A stretch of DNA of 64,000 bases from Bacillus sp. sid0103 (lineage in GTDB: Bacteria; Bacillota; Bacilli; Bacillales_B; DSM-18226). Under the pieces are notes generated by a model, which made no database searches, was not told the origin of the DNA, and worked only from the letters and a program-made list of their open reading frames with translations. Both the position numbers and the translations under genes were made by a program. Below are positions 1 to 5,842 of the stretch, one piece after another. Positions within the stretch are counted from its first letter, which is position 1, and each line of letters begins with the position of its first letter. The stretch is taken from NCBI RefSeq assembly GCF_019219025.1, contig NZ_JAHUWN010000013.1, positions 1 through 64,000 of the forward strand. The letters run 5' to 3'.

Positions 1-22
1 ATATTTAGGTTAAACTGTATTT

Positions 23-95
23 GAGTCATAATTAATTCCTCCACATTGTTTTCTTCGCCGTTAACATTGTAACCATGAGGAATTAATTTGACTCA
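23..95. repeat. Long inverted repeat, 19-bp arms
   Basis: Arms at about 23-41 and 77-95 are near-perfect reverse complements (GAGTCATAATTAATTCCTC against GAGGAATTAATTTGACTC), separated by about 35 bases. The flanks show no open frame and no U-run follows either arm, so it does not look like a simple terminator. It could be a small palindromic mobile remnant or a transcript-folding element. Only the symmetry is seen directly. Confidence 0.6.
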
Positions 96-130
96 TTTTC
101 TTTTTACACAATTATATGGACTCAATCTCC

Positions 131-230
131 CAGAGGGACCGCGACCGACATTTTTCCACGTCTTCCGGCACTGTCAACCTCTCAGAGGGACCGCGATAGA
201 TATTTTCCCATGCTACGGGCACTGTCAACA
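131..230. repeat. Tandem repeat, two units, 52-bp period
   Basis: The unit beginning CAGAGGGACCGCGA recurs at 131 and 183, and its end GGCACTGTCAAC recurs at 167 and 218, giving a period of 51-52 bp. It fills the gap downstream of the TetR gene and contains no gene. Three other intergenic arrays in the window have the same period but unrelated sequence. Confidence 0.75.
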
Positions 231-248
231 AACCACATACTAATCTCC

Positions 249-812
249 TTACCCAATCCCAGCTAGAAAGGCCTTAATGATAATCATCAAACTCTCATTC
301 AAATCCACTGACATCTTAAACCCGCCTTTTTGCTCTAAGGCTGAGAATCCATGTAAAATACTGCGCAATCCCCTGACAGCATGTAAGGCACGGTCACCTT
401 CTAATTGATAGGCCTGCAAAATACGGACTGAAAGGTCTACGATTTTTTCGCCCGCTTGCTGTACATCTACATCTTCGGGATTCGGGGCAAGCAAGGTAGC
501 TTCATAAATACCTGGATGTTTTCGGGCAAAATCCACATATGCCTGACTTACCGCTAGAATAGCTTCGGTGCCTGACACCCCAATCGCAGCATTTGCCATA
601 ACTTCATACAGCCTATCAAGTCCGTAGATAGCCAATTTCTTTCGTAATCCAGTAAGTCCATCGAAATGGTTATATAATGAAGGGGGACGGATCCCTAGTT
701 TCTTCGCCAAGTTAGCTAAGGTAACTTCCTGCACCCCCTGTTGGTCGGCAAGTTCTCCTGCTGCTTCAATTATAAAAGATATTTCGAGACCGATCTTGGG
801 TCTTGGTGACAT
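249..812 (-). CDS. TetR/AcrR-family transcriptional regulator
   Basis: A protein of about 187 residues with an N-terminal TetR helix-turn-helix (roughly residues 10-58, with the family pattern ending SLYNHFDG) and a C-terminal ligand-binding domain of the WHG type. I place the start at the second ATG, 8 bases after GGGAG; that Shine-Dalgarno overlaps the stop codon of the upstream hydrolase, so the two are translationally linked. It is the second gene of a two-gene operon. The two palindromes in the operon promoter (1550-1590) make it likely that this repressor controls itself and the hydrolase. The ligand is unknown. A GGTGCCTGACACC repeat motif lies inside the coding sequence at 567-579. 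Confidence 0.88.
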   Translation of the reverse strand: MSPRPKIGLEISFIIEAAGELADQQGVQEVTLANLAKKLGIRPPSLYNHFDGLTGLRKKLAIYGLDRLYEVMANAAIGVSGTEAILAVSQAYVDFARKHPGIYEATLLAPNPEDVDVQQAGEKIVDLSVRILQAYQLEGDRALHAVRGLRSILHGFSALEQKGGFKMSVDLNESLMIIIKAFLAGIG

Positions 813-824
813 CGTCATTACTCC

Positions 825-1532
825 CTATCTAAGTTTTCGTTCAAGATGCCTGATTGCCTGTTCCATTTCATTCACAGGATTCATCACCATCTCTCCGTGG
901 CCGACTGCAAGTACTGCTGGTTGATAACCTATTAATTTTCGCGCACTTGTCAACGCTGTTTCCTTACTCCATGTACCAAAGGCTGGGAATGGAAACCACG
1001 GAATGATATCCCCTGCTACCGCCATTCCACCTCTTGTTTGCAAGGCATCACCGGCAATCAGCGCCTTTGTACGCAAATCTAAAAAGGACATCGAACCAGG
1101 TGTATGCCCAGGCGTTTCGATCGCGGTTAACGAACCGATCAGATCGCCTTCCTTTAATAAGATGTTGGCACGCGTTTTTAATTTTTTCGGCACACCGCCT
1201 TTAATCGGTGTTTGTGCCTCATGAGAATCAAGGGACCGATCACCATTCATTAGTCTGTGATCGCGATTCGAAATATAGACCGGTACTTCTGGCAGCCATT
1301 CTTTTAATGAATCGAGCGCTCCGACATGGTCTTCATGAGCATGCGTCAATACAATTTTGGTAATCGGCTTTCCAATCGTTTTTGCTGCCTTCAAAATCCC
1401 CTTCGTGCAAAAACCTAATGCAGCATCAATTAGCGTTAGCCCATCCTCTTCCTCCACCAAATAGCAGTTGACTGGAAAAACACTCGCCATAAATGTGACT
1501 TGATACAAGTACCCATTTTTAATCATCCTCAT
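825..1532 (-). CDS. MBL-fold metallo-hydrolase
   Basis: About 235 residues with the metallo-beta-lactamase metal ligands: HAHEDH near residue 65, then HTPGS, AGDAL and GHGE further along. These residues normally bind two metal ions for hydrolysis of esters, thioesters or lactones. No signal peptide is seen, so it is probably cytoplasmic. The start is the ATG 9 bases after AAGGAG; an earlier ATG abuts the Shine-Dalgarno directly. It is the first gene of the operon with the TetR regulator, behind a promoter whose spacer is an operator. The substrate cannot be told from sequence. Confidence 0.88.
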   Translation of the reverse strand: MRMIKNGYLYQVTFMASVFPVNCYLVEEEDGLTLIDAALGFCTKGILKAAKTIGKPITKIVLTHAHEDHVGALDSLKEWLPEVPVYISNRDHRLMNGDRSLDSHEAQTPIKGGVPKKLKTRANILLKEGDLIGSLTAIETPGHTPGSMSFLDLRTKALIAGDALQTRGGMAVAGDIIPWFPFPAFGTWSKETALTSARKLIGYQPAVLAVGHGEMVMNPVNEMEQAIRHLERKLR

Positions 1533-1549
1533 AAGGAACATCTCCTTTT

Positions 1550-1590
1550 AACTAATATGATTAGTTTTATTTTAACTAATACTATTAGTT
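1550..1590. promoter_or_regulatory. Two palindromic operators for the MBL/TetR operon
   Basis: Two 17-bp palindromes, AACTAATATGATTAGTT (1550-1566) and AACTAATACTATTAGTT (1574-1590), share AACTAAT/ATTAGTT arms and are centred 24 bp apart. One lies in the promoter spacer, the other between the promoter and the Shine-Dalgarno. Arm length and placement fit a TetR dimer; assignment to the adjacent TetR protein is inference. Confidence 0.8.
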
Positions 1591-1597
1591 TTATCAA
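1569..1597 (-). promoter_or_regulatory. Promoter of the MBL/TetR operon
   Basis: On the minus strand TTGATA (1597-1592) is followed by a 17-base spacer and TAAAAT (1574-1569), a good SigA-type match. The spacer is almost entirely the distal operator palindrome, so repressor and polymerase should compete. Confidence 0.75.
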
Positions 1598-1725
1598 GCC
1601 CTTTTTGTGAAAAAATATCATTAGATTAGATACCATAAGGGAACCAAGACATTAACTTCTCATAATTTGACATATATTCATCACTTTTTCCAAAAGATAC
1701 TAACTACTGAAAGGAGATTTTTTCA

Positions 1726-1749
1726 TTAATTAAGTTGACACTTAATTAA
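1726..1749. promoter_or_regulatory. ArsR operator (inverted repeat over the -35)
   Basis: Perfect 9-base arms TTAATTAAG (1726-1734) and CTTAATTAA (1741-1749) flank the six bases TTGACA, which are the -35 of the following promoter. This is the expected layout for an autoregulated ArsR-family repressor; the binding protein is inferred from adjacency. Confidence 0.75.
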
Positions 1750-1763
1750 GCATACGCTAAAAT
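1735..1763 (+). promoter_or_regulatory. Consensus SigA promoter giving a leaderless mRNA
   Basis: TTGACA (1735-1740), a 17-base spacer and TAAAAT (1758-1763). The expected start of transcription, about 7 bases after the -10, coincides with the A of the ATG at 1770, and no Shine-Dalgarno lies between. The downstream gene is therefore probably translated from a leaderless transcript. Confidence 0.75.
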
Positions 1764-1769
1764 AACAAC

Positions 1770-2096
1770 ATGATTGAAAAAGTCCTACATGCTTTGGCAG
1801 AGCCTAGACGTCGAGATATTCTATATCTTGTTCGCGATGGAGAGCTTACCTCCAGCGCGATTGCCTCCCATTTTGACATCTCAGCTCCTGCAGTTTCTCA
1901 GCATCTCAAAGTTCTCGAACAATCTGGCCTTGTAGTGGTTCGGAGGGACGGAACAAAACGGTACTACGGTATCAGAAGGGACGGTTTTTCAGAATTAAAG
2001 CAGTATATTGACCGTTTTTGGGATGATAGTTTACTTCGTTTAAAAGAAGCTGCAGAAGAGGAAGAAAGGAGAATTAATCGTGAATCAGACCAATAA
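1770..2096 (+). CDS. ArsR-family winged-helix repressor
   Basis: A 108-residue protein made almost wholly of an ArsR/SmtB-type winged helix (residues about 3-85; LAEPRRRDILYLV near the start, the recognition helix around SAPAVSQHLKVLEQSGLV). No cysteine or histidine metal site is evident, so it belongs to the group that pairs with SRPBCC proteins rather than to metal sensors. The ATG sits at the predicted transcription start with no Shine-Dalgarno. The gene overlaps the next one by 17 bases. It probably represses its own operon through the 1726-1749 inverted repeat. Confidence 0.9.
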   Translation: MIEKVLHALAEPRRRDILYLVRDGELTSSAIASHFDISAPAVSQHLKVLEQSGLVVVRRDGTKRYYGIRRDGFSELKQYIDRFWDDSLLRLKEAAEEEERRINRESDQ

Positions 2097-2535
2097 TGAC
2101 GTAATCACCAAAGAAATCTTTATTGAAGCTCGTCCGGAAACATTATTTTCATTCTTTACGGATGCAGACAAAATGGTCCGCTGGATGGGAAGACAGATCC
2201 TGCTCGAGCCTAAAATAGGCGGTAAATATCGAATTGATGTGAATGGCAGCGATATTGCCATGGGCGAATATGTTGAAATTGTTCCTTATGAAAAAATTGT
2301 CATGTCATGGGGCTGGGAAAAATCCAAGCTCGTGCCGCCCGGCTCAAGTAAAGTGGAATTCAAATTGACCCCGAAAGAAAATGGGACAAACCTAGTATTA
2401 ACTCATTATGACCTCCCAGTGGAAGAAATCCCTTCACACCAACATGGCTGGTCACATTACATGCCACGCATCAAAGATTTTGCTGAAGGCAGAGACCCCG
2501 GCGTAGACCCCTGGTCCGTTGTAGCTATGCATTAA
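2080..2535 (+). CDS. SRPBCC (AHSA1-like) protein
   Basis: A 151-residue protein of the START/SRPBCC fold in its AHSA1 branch, recognised from the opening pattern (ITKEIFIEARPETLFSFFTDADKMVRWMG), the later IVMSWGW and the C-terminal HQHGWSHYMPRIKDF helix. Members bind hydrophobic ligands; the specific ligand is unknown. It starts at GTG (2080), 8 bases after GAAAGGAG, inside the end of the ArsR gene, so the pair is translationally coupled. ArsR-AHSA1 pairs are common in Bacillaceae. Confidence 0.85.
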   Translation: MNQTNNDVITKEIFIEARPETLFSFFTDADKMVRWMGRQILLEPKIGGKYRIDVNGSDIAMGEYVEIVPYEKIVMSWGWEKSKLVPPGSSKVEFKLTPKENGTNLVLTHYDLPVEEIPSHQHGWSHYMPRIKDFAEGRDPGVDPWSVVAMH

Positions 2536-2559
2536 TTTAATAAAATGGTTAAACTCATG

Positions 2560-2691
2560 GTTGATGTGGAGCGGAAGGCGCAAGACTCCCGCGGGAAAAA
2601 AACAGGATACGGGAGACCCCGCAGGCGTGTAAAGCACCGAGGAAGCTCCCGGACCGCCCACTGAAAGCGAACTTCTTTCGCTCTAATCAAC
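2560..2691. repeat. GC-rich dispersed element, copy 1
   Basis: A 132-bp GC-rich segment bounded by GTTGAT and ATCAAC, with internal GGAGCGGAAGGCGCAAGACTC and a matching far end. Two relatives lie at 40576 and 46864. Its base composition stands out sharply from the AT-rich flanks. Similar GC-rich intergenic repeats occur widely in Bacillus genomes; their function is not known to me. Confidence 0.75.
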
Positions 2692-2727
2692 TTTAATAAA
2701 AATAATTTATTAGGTAGAGAGAAAAAA

Positions 2728-2904
2728 ATGACTAAATTATCTTGTAACTGTGGATTTACTGTAGAAAACGCCGACCGCTATAAAGTAGAGGCGGTTATGT
2801 GGCACCATGCCATTCAAGATCATGCGGACATGTTGAAAAGCATGAACGTTGAGATGCTCGAAGAATGGTTAAAAAATAAAGATAATCAGTTAGCATCTGC
2901 TTAA
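2728..2904 (+). CDS. Small DUF1059-like protein
   Basis: A 58-residue protein beginning MTKLSCNCGFTVE with a CxC pair, a central AMWHHAIQDH-type segment and an acidic helical end. The CxCGF opening and a downstream DH..ML pattern resemble DUF1059 small proteins, which may bind a metal. The Shine-Dalgarno is weak (GGTAGAGAG). It lies between two SRPBCC genes and 19 bases before the second, so it is probably co-transcribed with it. Function unknown. Confidence 0.7.
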   Translation: MTKLSCNCGFTVENADRYKVEAVMWHHAIQDHADMLKSMNVEMLEEWLKNKDNQLASA

Positions 2905-2923
2905 TAAAATGGGAGGAATAAAA

Positions 2924-3313
2924 ATGTCTAATATCATTCATCAGGAAGTAGTGTTCAACGCAAGCCCTGGACGATTATATGAAGCGCTCACAGATTCTCA
3001 ACAATTTAGTGAAGTTACGGGAGGGGCTCCGGTTGAAATCAGCCCTGAAGCTGGCGGGACTTTTTCTTGCTTTGGCGGTATGATTCTTGGAAGAAACATT
3101 GAACTTGTTCCAGGTGTACGAATTGTTCAAGCTTGGCGTGTAGCGAACTGGCCTGAAGGGGTTTATTCTATCGCAAAGTTTGAACTTAAAGAACAAGACT
3201 CTAATACCCTTTTGGTTTTCGATCACATCGGTTTTCCTGAAGCTGAAGAAGTACATCTTGCGGCTGGATGGGGCGAAAATTATTGGAAGCCTTTAGAAAA
3301 ATATTTAGGGTAA
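2924..3313 (+). CDS. SRPBCC-domain protein
   Basis: A 129-residue SRPBCC/AHSA1-like protein (opening NIIHQEVVFNASPGRLYEAL, closing HIGFPEAEEVHLAAGWGENYW). The start is the ATG seven bases after GGGAGG; an in-frame ATG at 2909 precedes that Shine-Dalgarno and is unlikely. It is followed by a strong hairpin terminator at 3333. The last 113 bases overlap a ferredoxin-like reading frame on the other strand. The bound ligand is unknown. Confidence 0.85.
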   Translation: MSNIIHQEVVFNASPGRLYEALTDSQQFSEVTGGAPVEISPEAGGTFSCFGGMILGRNIELVPGVRIVQAWRVANWPEGVYSIAKFELKEQDSNTLLVFDHIGFPEAEEVHLAAGWGENYWKPLEKYLG

Positions 3314-3650
3314 GCTTTTTCCTATCTACGTAAAAATGCTTGGAGCTTCTCCAAGCATTTTTATATATATCGATAACAATTTCCTCTGATTTAGCCCGCG
3401 AAACACATGCTAATATGCTCTTTTGTAAACCTTTTTGTTCCTCAGTTAAGAAGGAATCATAATGATCAATTTCCCCCTCTAGCACGTTAAGTTCACACGT
3501 TCCGCACCGTCCAACTCGGCAGGAATAAGGTGCCTTGATGCCCGCTTCAAGCAATGCCTCTAACGGGTTGGAATATCGATACACATCTTCCTTAAATGGA
3601 TATGGAAATGATTTTAGGCCTGCTGCTTGATGCATAACCTCACTATTCAC
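3201..3650 (-). CDS. 2Fe-2S ferredoxin-like ORF with antisense 3' end
   Basis: Residues about 25-100 form a plant-type [2Fe-2S] ferredoxin domain: CRVGRCGTC supplies three ligands and LACVSRA the fourth. The normal domain ends near IVIDIYK, but this frame continues about 50 residues through the terminator hairpin at 3333-3363 and into the antisense of the SRPBCC gene before reaching a stop. The start is a GTG with no clear Shine-Dalgarno, and the preceding codons (EYIEFS) still look protein-like. It may be a decayed or truncated gene, for example the tail of a larger oxidoreductase, rather than an intact ferredoxin. Confidence 0.55.
   Translation of the reverse strand: MNSEVMHQAAGLKSFPYPFKEDVYRYSNPLEALLEAGIKAPYSCRVGRCGTCELNVLEGEIDHYDSFLTEEQKGLQKSILACVSRAKSEEIVIDIYKNAWRSSKHFYVDRKKLTLNIFLKASNNFRPIQPQDVLLQLQENRCDRKPKGY
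3333..3363. terminator. Hairpin terminator after the second SRPBCC gene
   Basis: Perfect stem AAAATGCTTGGAG / CTCCAAGCATTTT with a three-base loop and T-runs on both strands, so it can act in either direction. On the minus strand it lies within the ferredoxin-like frame. Confidence 0.85.
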
Positions 3651-3767
3651 CGAAAATTCTATATATTCATTTTAATAAAAAAAAGGGGGAAATTAATCCT
3701 TTTTTTAGTGGGTTTCTGTATAAGCAGTTGGTCTGAAGGTCAAGACTTGCTTGGAAAACGGAGGAAA

Positions 3768-3900
3768 TGTCTTTCATGAAGTAGATGATGGACAAAACTC
3801 ACTTCGTATGCTGAGGATTTGTCTTTCATAACACCGATGATGGACAAATCTCTCTTCGTATGCTGGGAACTGTCTTTCATAACGCCGATAATGTACAAAA
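3768..3900. repeat. Tandem repeat, nearly three units, 52-bp period
   Basis: TGTCTTTCAT recurs at 3768, 3820 and 3871 (period 52, then 51). The unit includes a TTTGTC...GACAAA inverted pair and CTTCGTATGCTG; the third unit is partial. It lies in the gene-free stretch 3651-4062, where I see nothing else. Confidence 0.8.
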
Positions 3901-4062
3901 ACACACCTGTGAATTGAAAAAAGATCGTTTGTTTGAAATTTGTTCAAAACTTTTTTACAAATATGTGAAATAGTGAACAATTTACCCTGATTTCAAAATA
4001 AGTTTGGTATAGTAAAAATGTAGATAACGAATAAAAATTTTATTAAACAAGGAGTGTTTCAC

Positions 4063-4566
4063 ATGGTAGTAAATTGGTTAAGAGAAAACAAAGTTGCCGC
4101 AGGCATTTTAACAGTCCTTCGACTTTATATCGGTTATTCTTGGTTAACAGCAGGATTCCACAAATTAACAGGCGGGTTCGATGCTTCTGGATTTTTAAAA
4201 GGAGTAATTGCTAATCCAGTAAAAGGTCCTGATGGCAGCGTCGTTTATGGCTGGTACGTAGATTTCTTACAGCATTTCGCATTACCAAACGTCGATATTT
4301 TTAATACAATTGTTCCTTTAGGTGAATTTTTAGTAGGACTTGGACTTATTCTTGGCTGCTTAACAACAGCTGCAATGTTCTTTGGTCTTGTGATGAACTT
4401 CGCGTTTTTCTTAGCAGGAACCGTATCTCATATCCCAACAGACCTATTCATCGGAGCTATTATCCTGTTCTCTGGTTTTAATGCCGGCCGTATCGGTCTT
4501 GACCGTTGGGTAATCCCATTTATTCGTAAAACCACTTTAAAAAAGCCCATTAAACAAAACGCCTAA
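4063..4566 (+). CDS. DoxX-family membrane protein
   Basis: A 167-residue protein of the DoxX/DoxD family with four predicted membrane helices and the family opening LRLYIGYSWLTAGFHKLTGGFD. Some relatives are quinone-linked thiosulfate oxidoreductase subunits or part of a thiol-redox complex; the role here is not fixed by context. The start is the ATG eight bases after AAGGAG, not the in-frame GTG at 4054 that overlaps the Shine-Dalgarno. Single gene with its own terminator. Confidence 0.85.
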   Translation: MVVNWLRENKVAAGILTVLRLYIGYSWLTAGFHKLTGGFDASGFLKGVIANPVKGPDGSVVYGWYVDFLQHFALPNVDIFNTIVPLGEFLVGLGLILGCLTTAAMFFGLVMNFAFFLAGTVSHIPTDLFIGAIILFSGFNAGRIGLDRWVIPFIRKTTLKKPIKQNA

Positions 4567-4573
4567 TGTAAAC

Positions 4574-4623
4574 AAAAAAAGCGGCTCAATCTAAAGCATC
4601 CCTCTAGATTGAGCCGCTTTTTT
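4574..4623 (+). terminator. Terminator of the DoxX gene
   Basis: A long stem with arms AGCGGCTCAATCTA and TAGATTGAGCCGCT, preceded by an A-run and followed by TTTTTT. It probably also serves the convergent small membrane gene. Confidence 0.9.
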
Positions 4624-4639
4624 AATTTTTCAGTGATTC

Positions 4640-4861
4640 TTAAAAGCTATTATCTTCTTCCAAGCGTTCCTTGTTCAAGTACCAATTTGATACCTGTGTA
4701 AGAATGGCAAACACGAAAAAGAAGTTCATCGCCCAGACATTAATGAACGGGGCTATACCGCCAAATTCAATGGTTTCAAGGCCTTTTAGCTTCATGACAA
4801 TAGTTGATTCGATAAAAATAAGCACAAAACCCACTACACCAGCAATAGCCGCTCTGATCAT
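4640..4861 (-). CDS. Small two-helix membrane protein
   Basis: A 73-residue protein with two hydrophobic segments (about residues 4-24 and 40-58) and a charged C-terminal tail (NKERLEEDNSF). AGGGGGA six bases before the ATG supports the start. I do not recognise a family. It is convergent with the DoxX gene and separated from it by a shared terminator. Confidence 0.65.
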   Translation of the reverse strand: MIRAAIAGVVGFVLIFIESTIVMKLKGLETIEFGGIAPFINVWAMNFFFVFAILTQVSNWYLNKERLEEDNSF

Positions 4862-5040
4862 ATGTCATCCCCCTGAAACTTAAAAATTTATGTAAAATAA
4901 TAAAATGGTGATTTTGACAATTTCGTGAACATCTCCCTCTTATTATATTACAAGAAACGAATTAACAACACCCTGAACACTTAAAAATAGGAGATAAATG
5001 GAACCAAAGATCTAACTAGTGGCAACTGCAATATCTTAAA

Positions 5041-5529
5041 TTAAAGCGTTACCACCATATTCCAAGAAGTCCCGTCCACGCCCACCTTTTTAAAGCCCAT
5101 TTTAGTATATAAATGGAGCGCCTTATTGTTAGGGTCCACGCTTAATGAAACCCTGCTAAATCCAATTTGTTTGGCTGCCTTTAACATCTCGCTAAGAAGA
5201 GCTGTCCCTATTCCTTTTCCTCTGTAATCTGGAAGAAGGGCCATTCCTAATAGTGGGGTATTCTCATCGATATAACCATATGTTTTATTGGTATCATTGA
5301 ATAGTCGGATCCAGACAGCGCCAATTGGTGTGTCAGTCGAAGTTGTCGCAATTAAGGATGTATCGCCTTTTCTTCCCCAGCCTATCAATGATTGGGCAAT
5401 TTGTGGTTCATTTAGTATATCTCGTGAAGGCCGCTGATCGCCCTCAGGAGTAAAAATTGCTTGATACAACATCTCCCATAAAAAATCCTCCTCTTCTTTA
5501 ACTCCCTGTCTAATATGATATCTGTCCAT
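5041..5529 (-). CDS. GNAT N-acetyltransferase
   Basis: A 162-residue GNAT protein. The acetyl-CoA motif A is clear (LGMALLPDYRGKGIGTALLSEML) and is followed by VSLSVDPNNKALHLYTKMGFKKVG, the usual motif B. The start is the second ATG, seven bases after AGGAGG. Acetyl acceptor unknown; the gene is isolated. Confidence 0.88.
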   Translation of the reverse strand: MDRYHIRQGVKEEEDFLWEMLYQAIFTPEGDQRPSRDILNEPQIAQSLIGWGRKGDTSLIATTSTDTPIGAVWIRLFNDTNKTYGYIDENTPLLGMALLPDYRGKGIGTALLSEMLKAAKQIGFSRVSLSVDPNNKALHLYTKMGFKKVGVDGTSWNMVVTL

Positions 5530-5756
5530 ATCCATCCCTCCTTTCTAGTAATTAAAAATATGTTGTGGTGCCAATCCTTATACATAACTATATTTCAGCC
5601 ACATAAATTAGCGGAGCATTTTTACATTGCGCCACTAAAAATCTTCACAACTTCCACACAAGTTCCACCTAATTTCAACACAAGTTTTTCATATGATTAA
5701 GTCAAGTTAATACGGAAATAGTTAAAGAACTCATTTCTTAAAACTTCCCATTTTTG

Positions 5757-5777
5757 GATTGGTGCCTGACACCAATC
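5757..5777. repeat. GGTGCCTGACACC motif, intergenic copy
   Basis: The 13-mer at 5761-5773 is extended here to GATTGGTG/CACCAATC arms. It is the best palindrome of the five copies in the window and lies between the GNAT and protease genes. Confidence 0.7.
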
Positions 5778-5789
5778 TATTTTTTTATC

Positions 5790-5831
5790 CAGAAAAAAAG
5801 GTCAGCCATCACATTTTATGATGGCTGACCT
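5790..5831 (-). terminator. Terminator of the neutral protease gene
   Basis: Stem AGGTCAGCCATCA / TGATGGCTGACCT with a 7-base loop and a U-run on the minus strand, 12 bases after the protease stop. Confidence 0.9.
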
Positions 5832-5842
5832 ACTATATTTTC

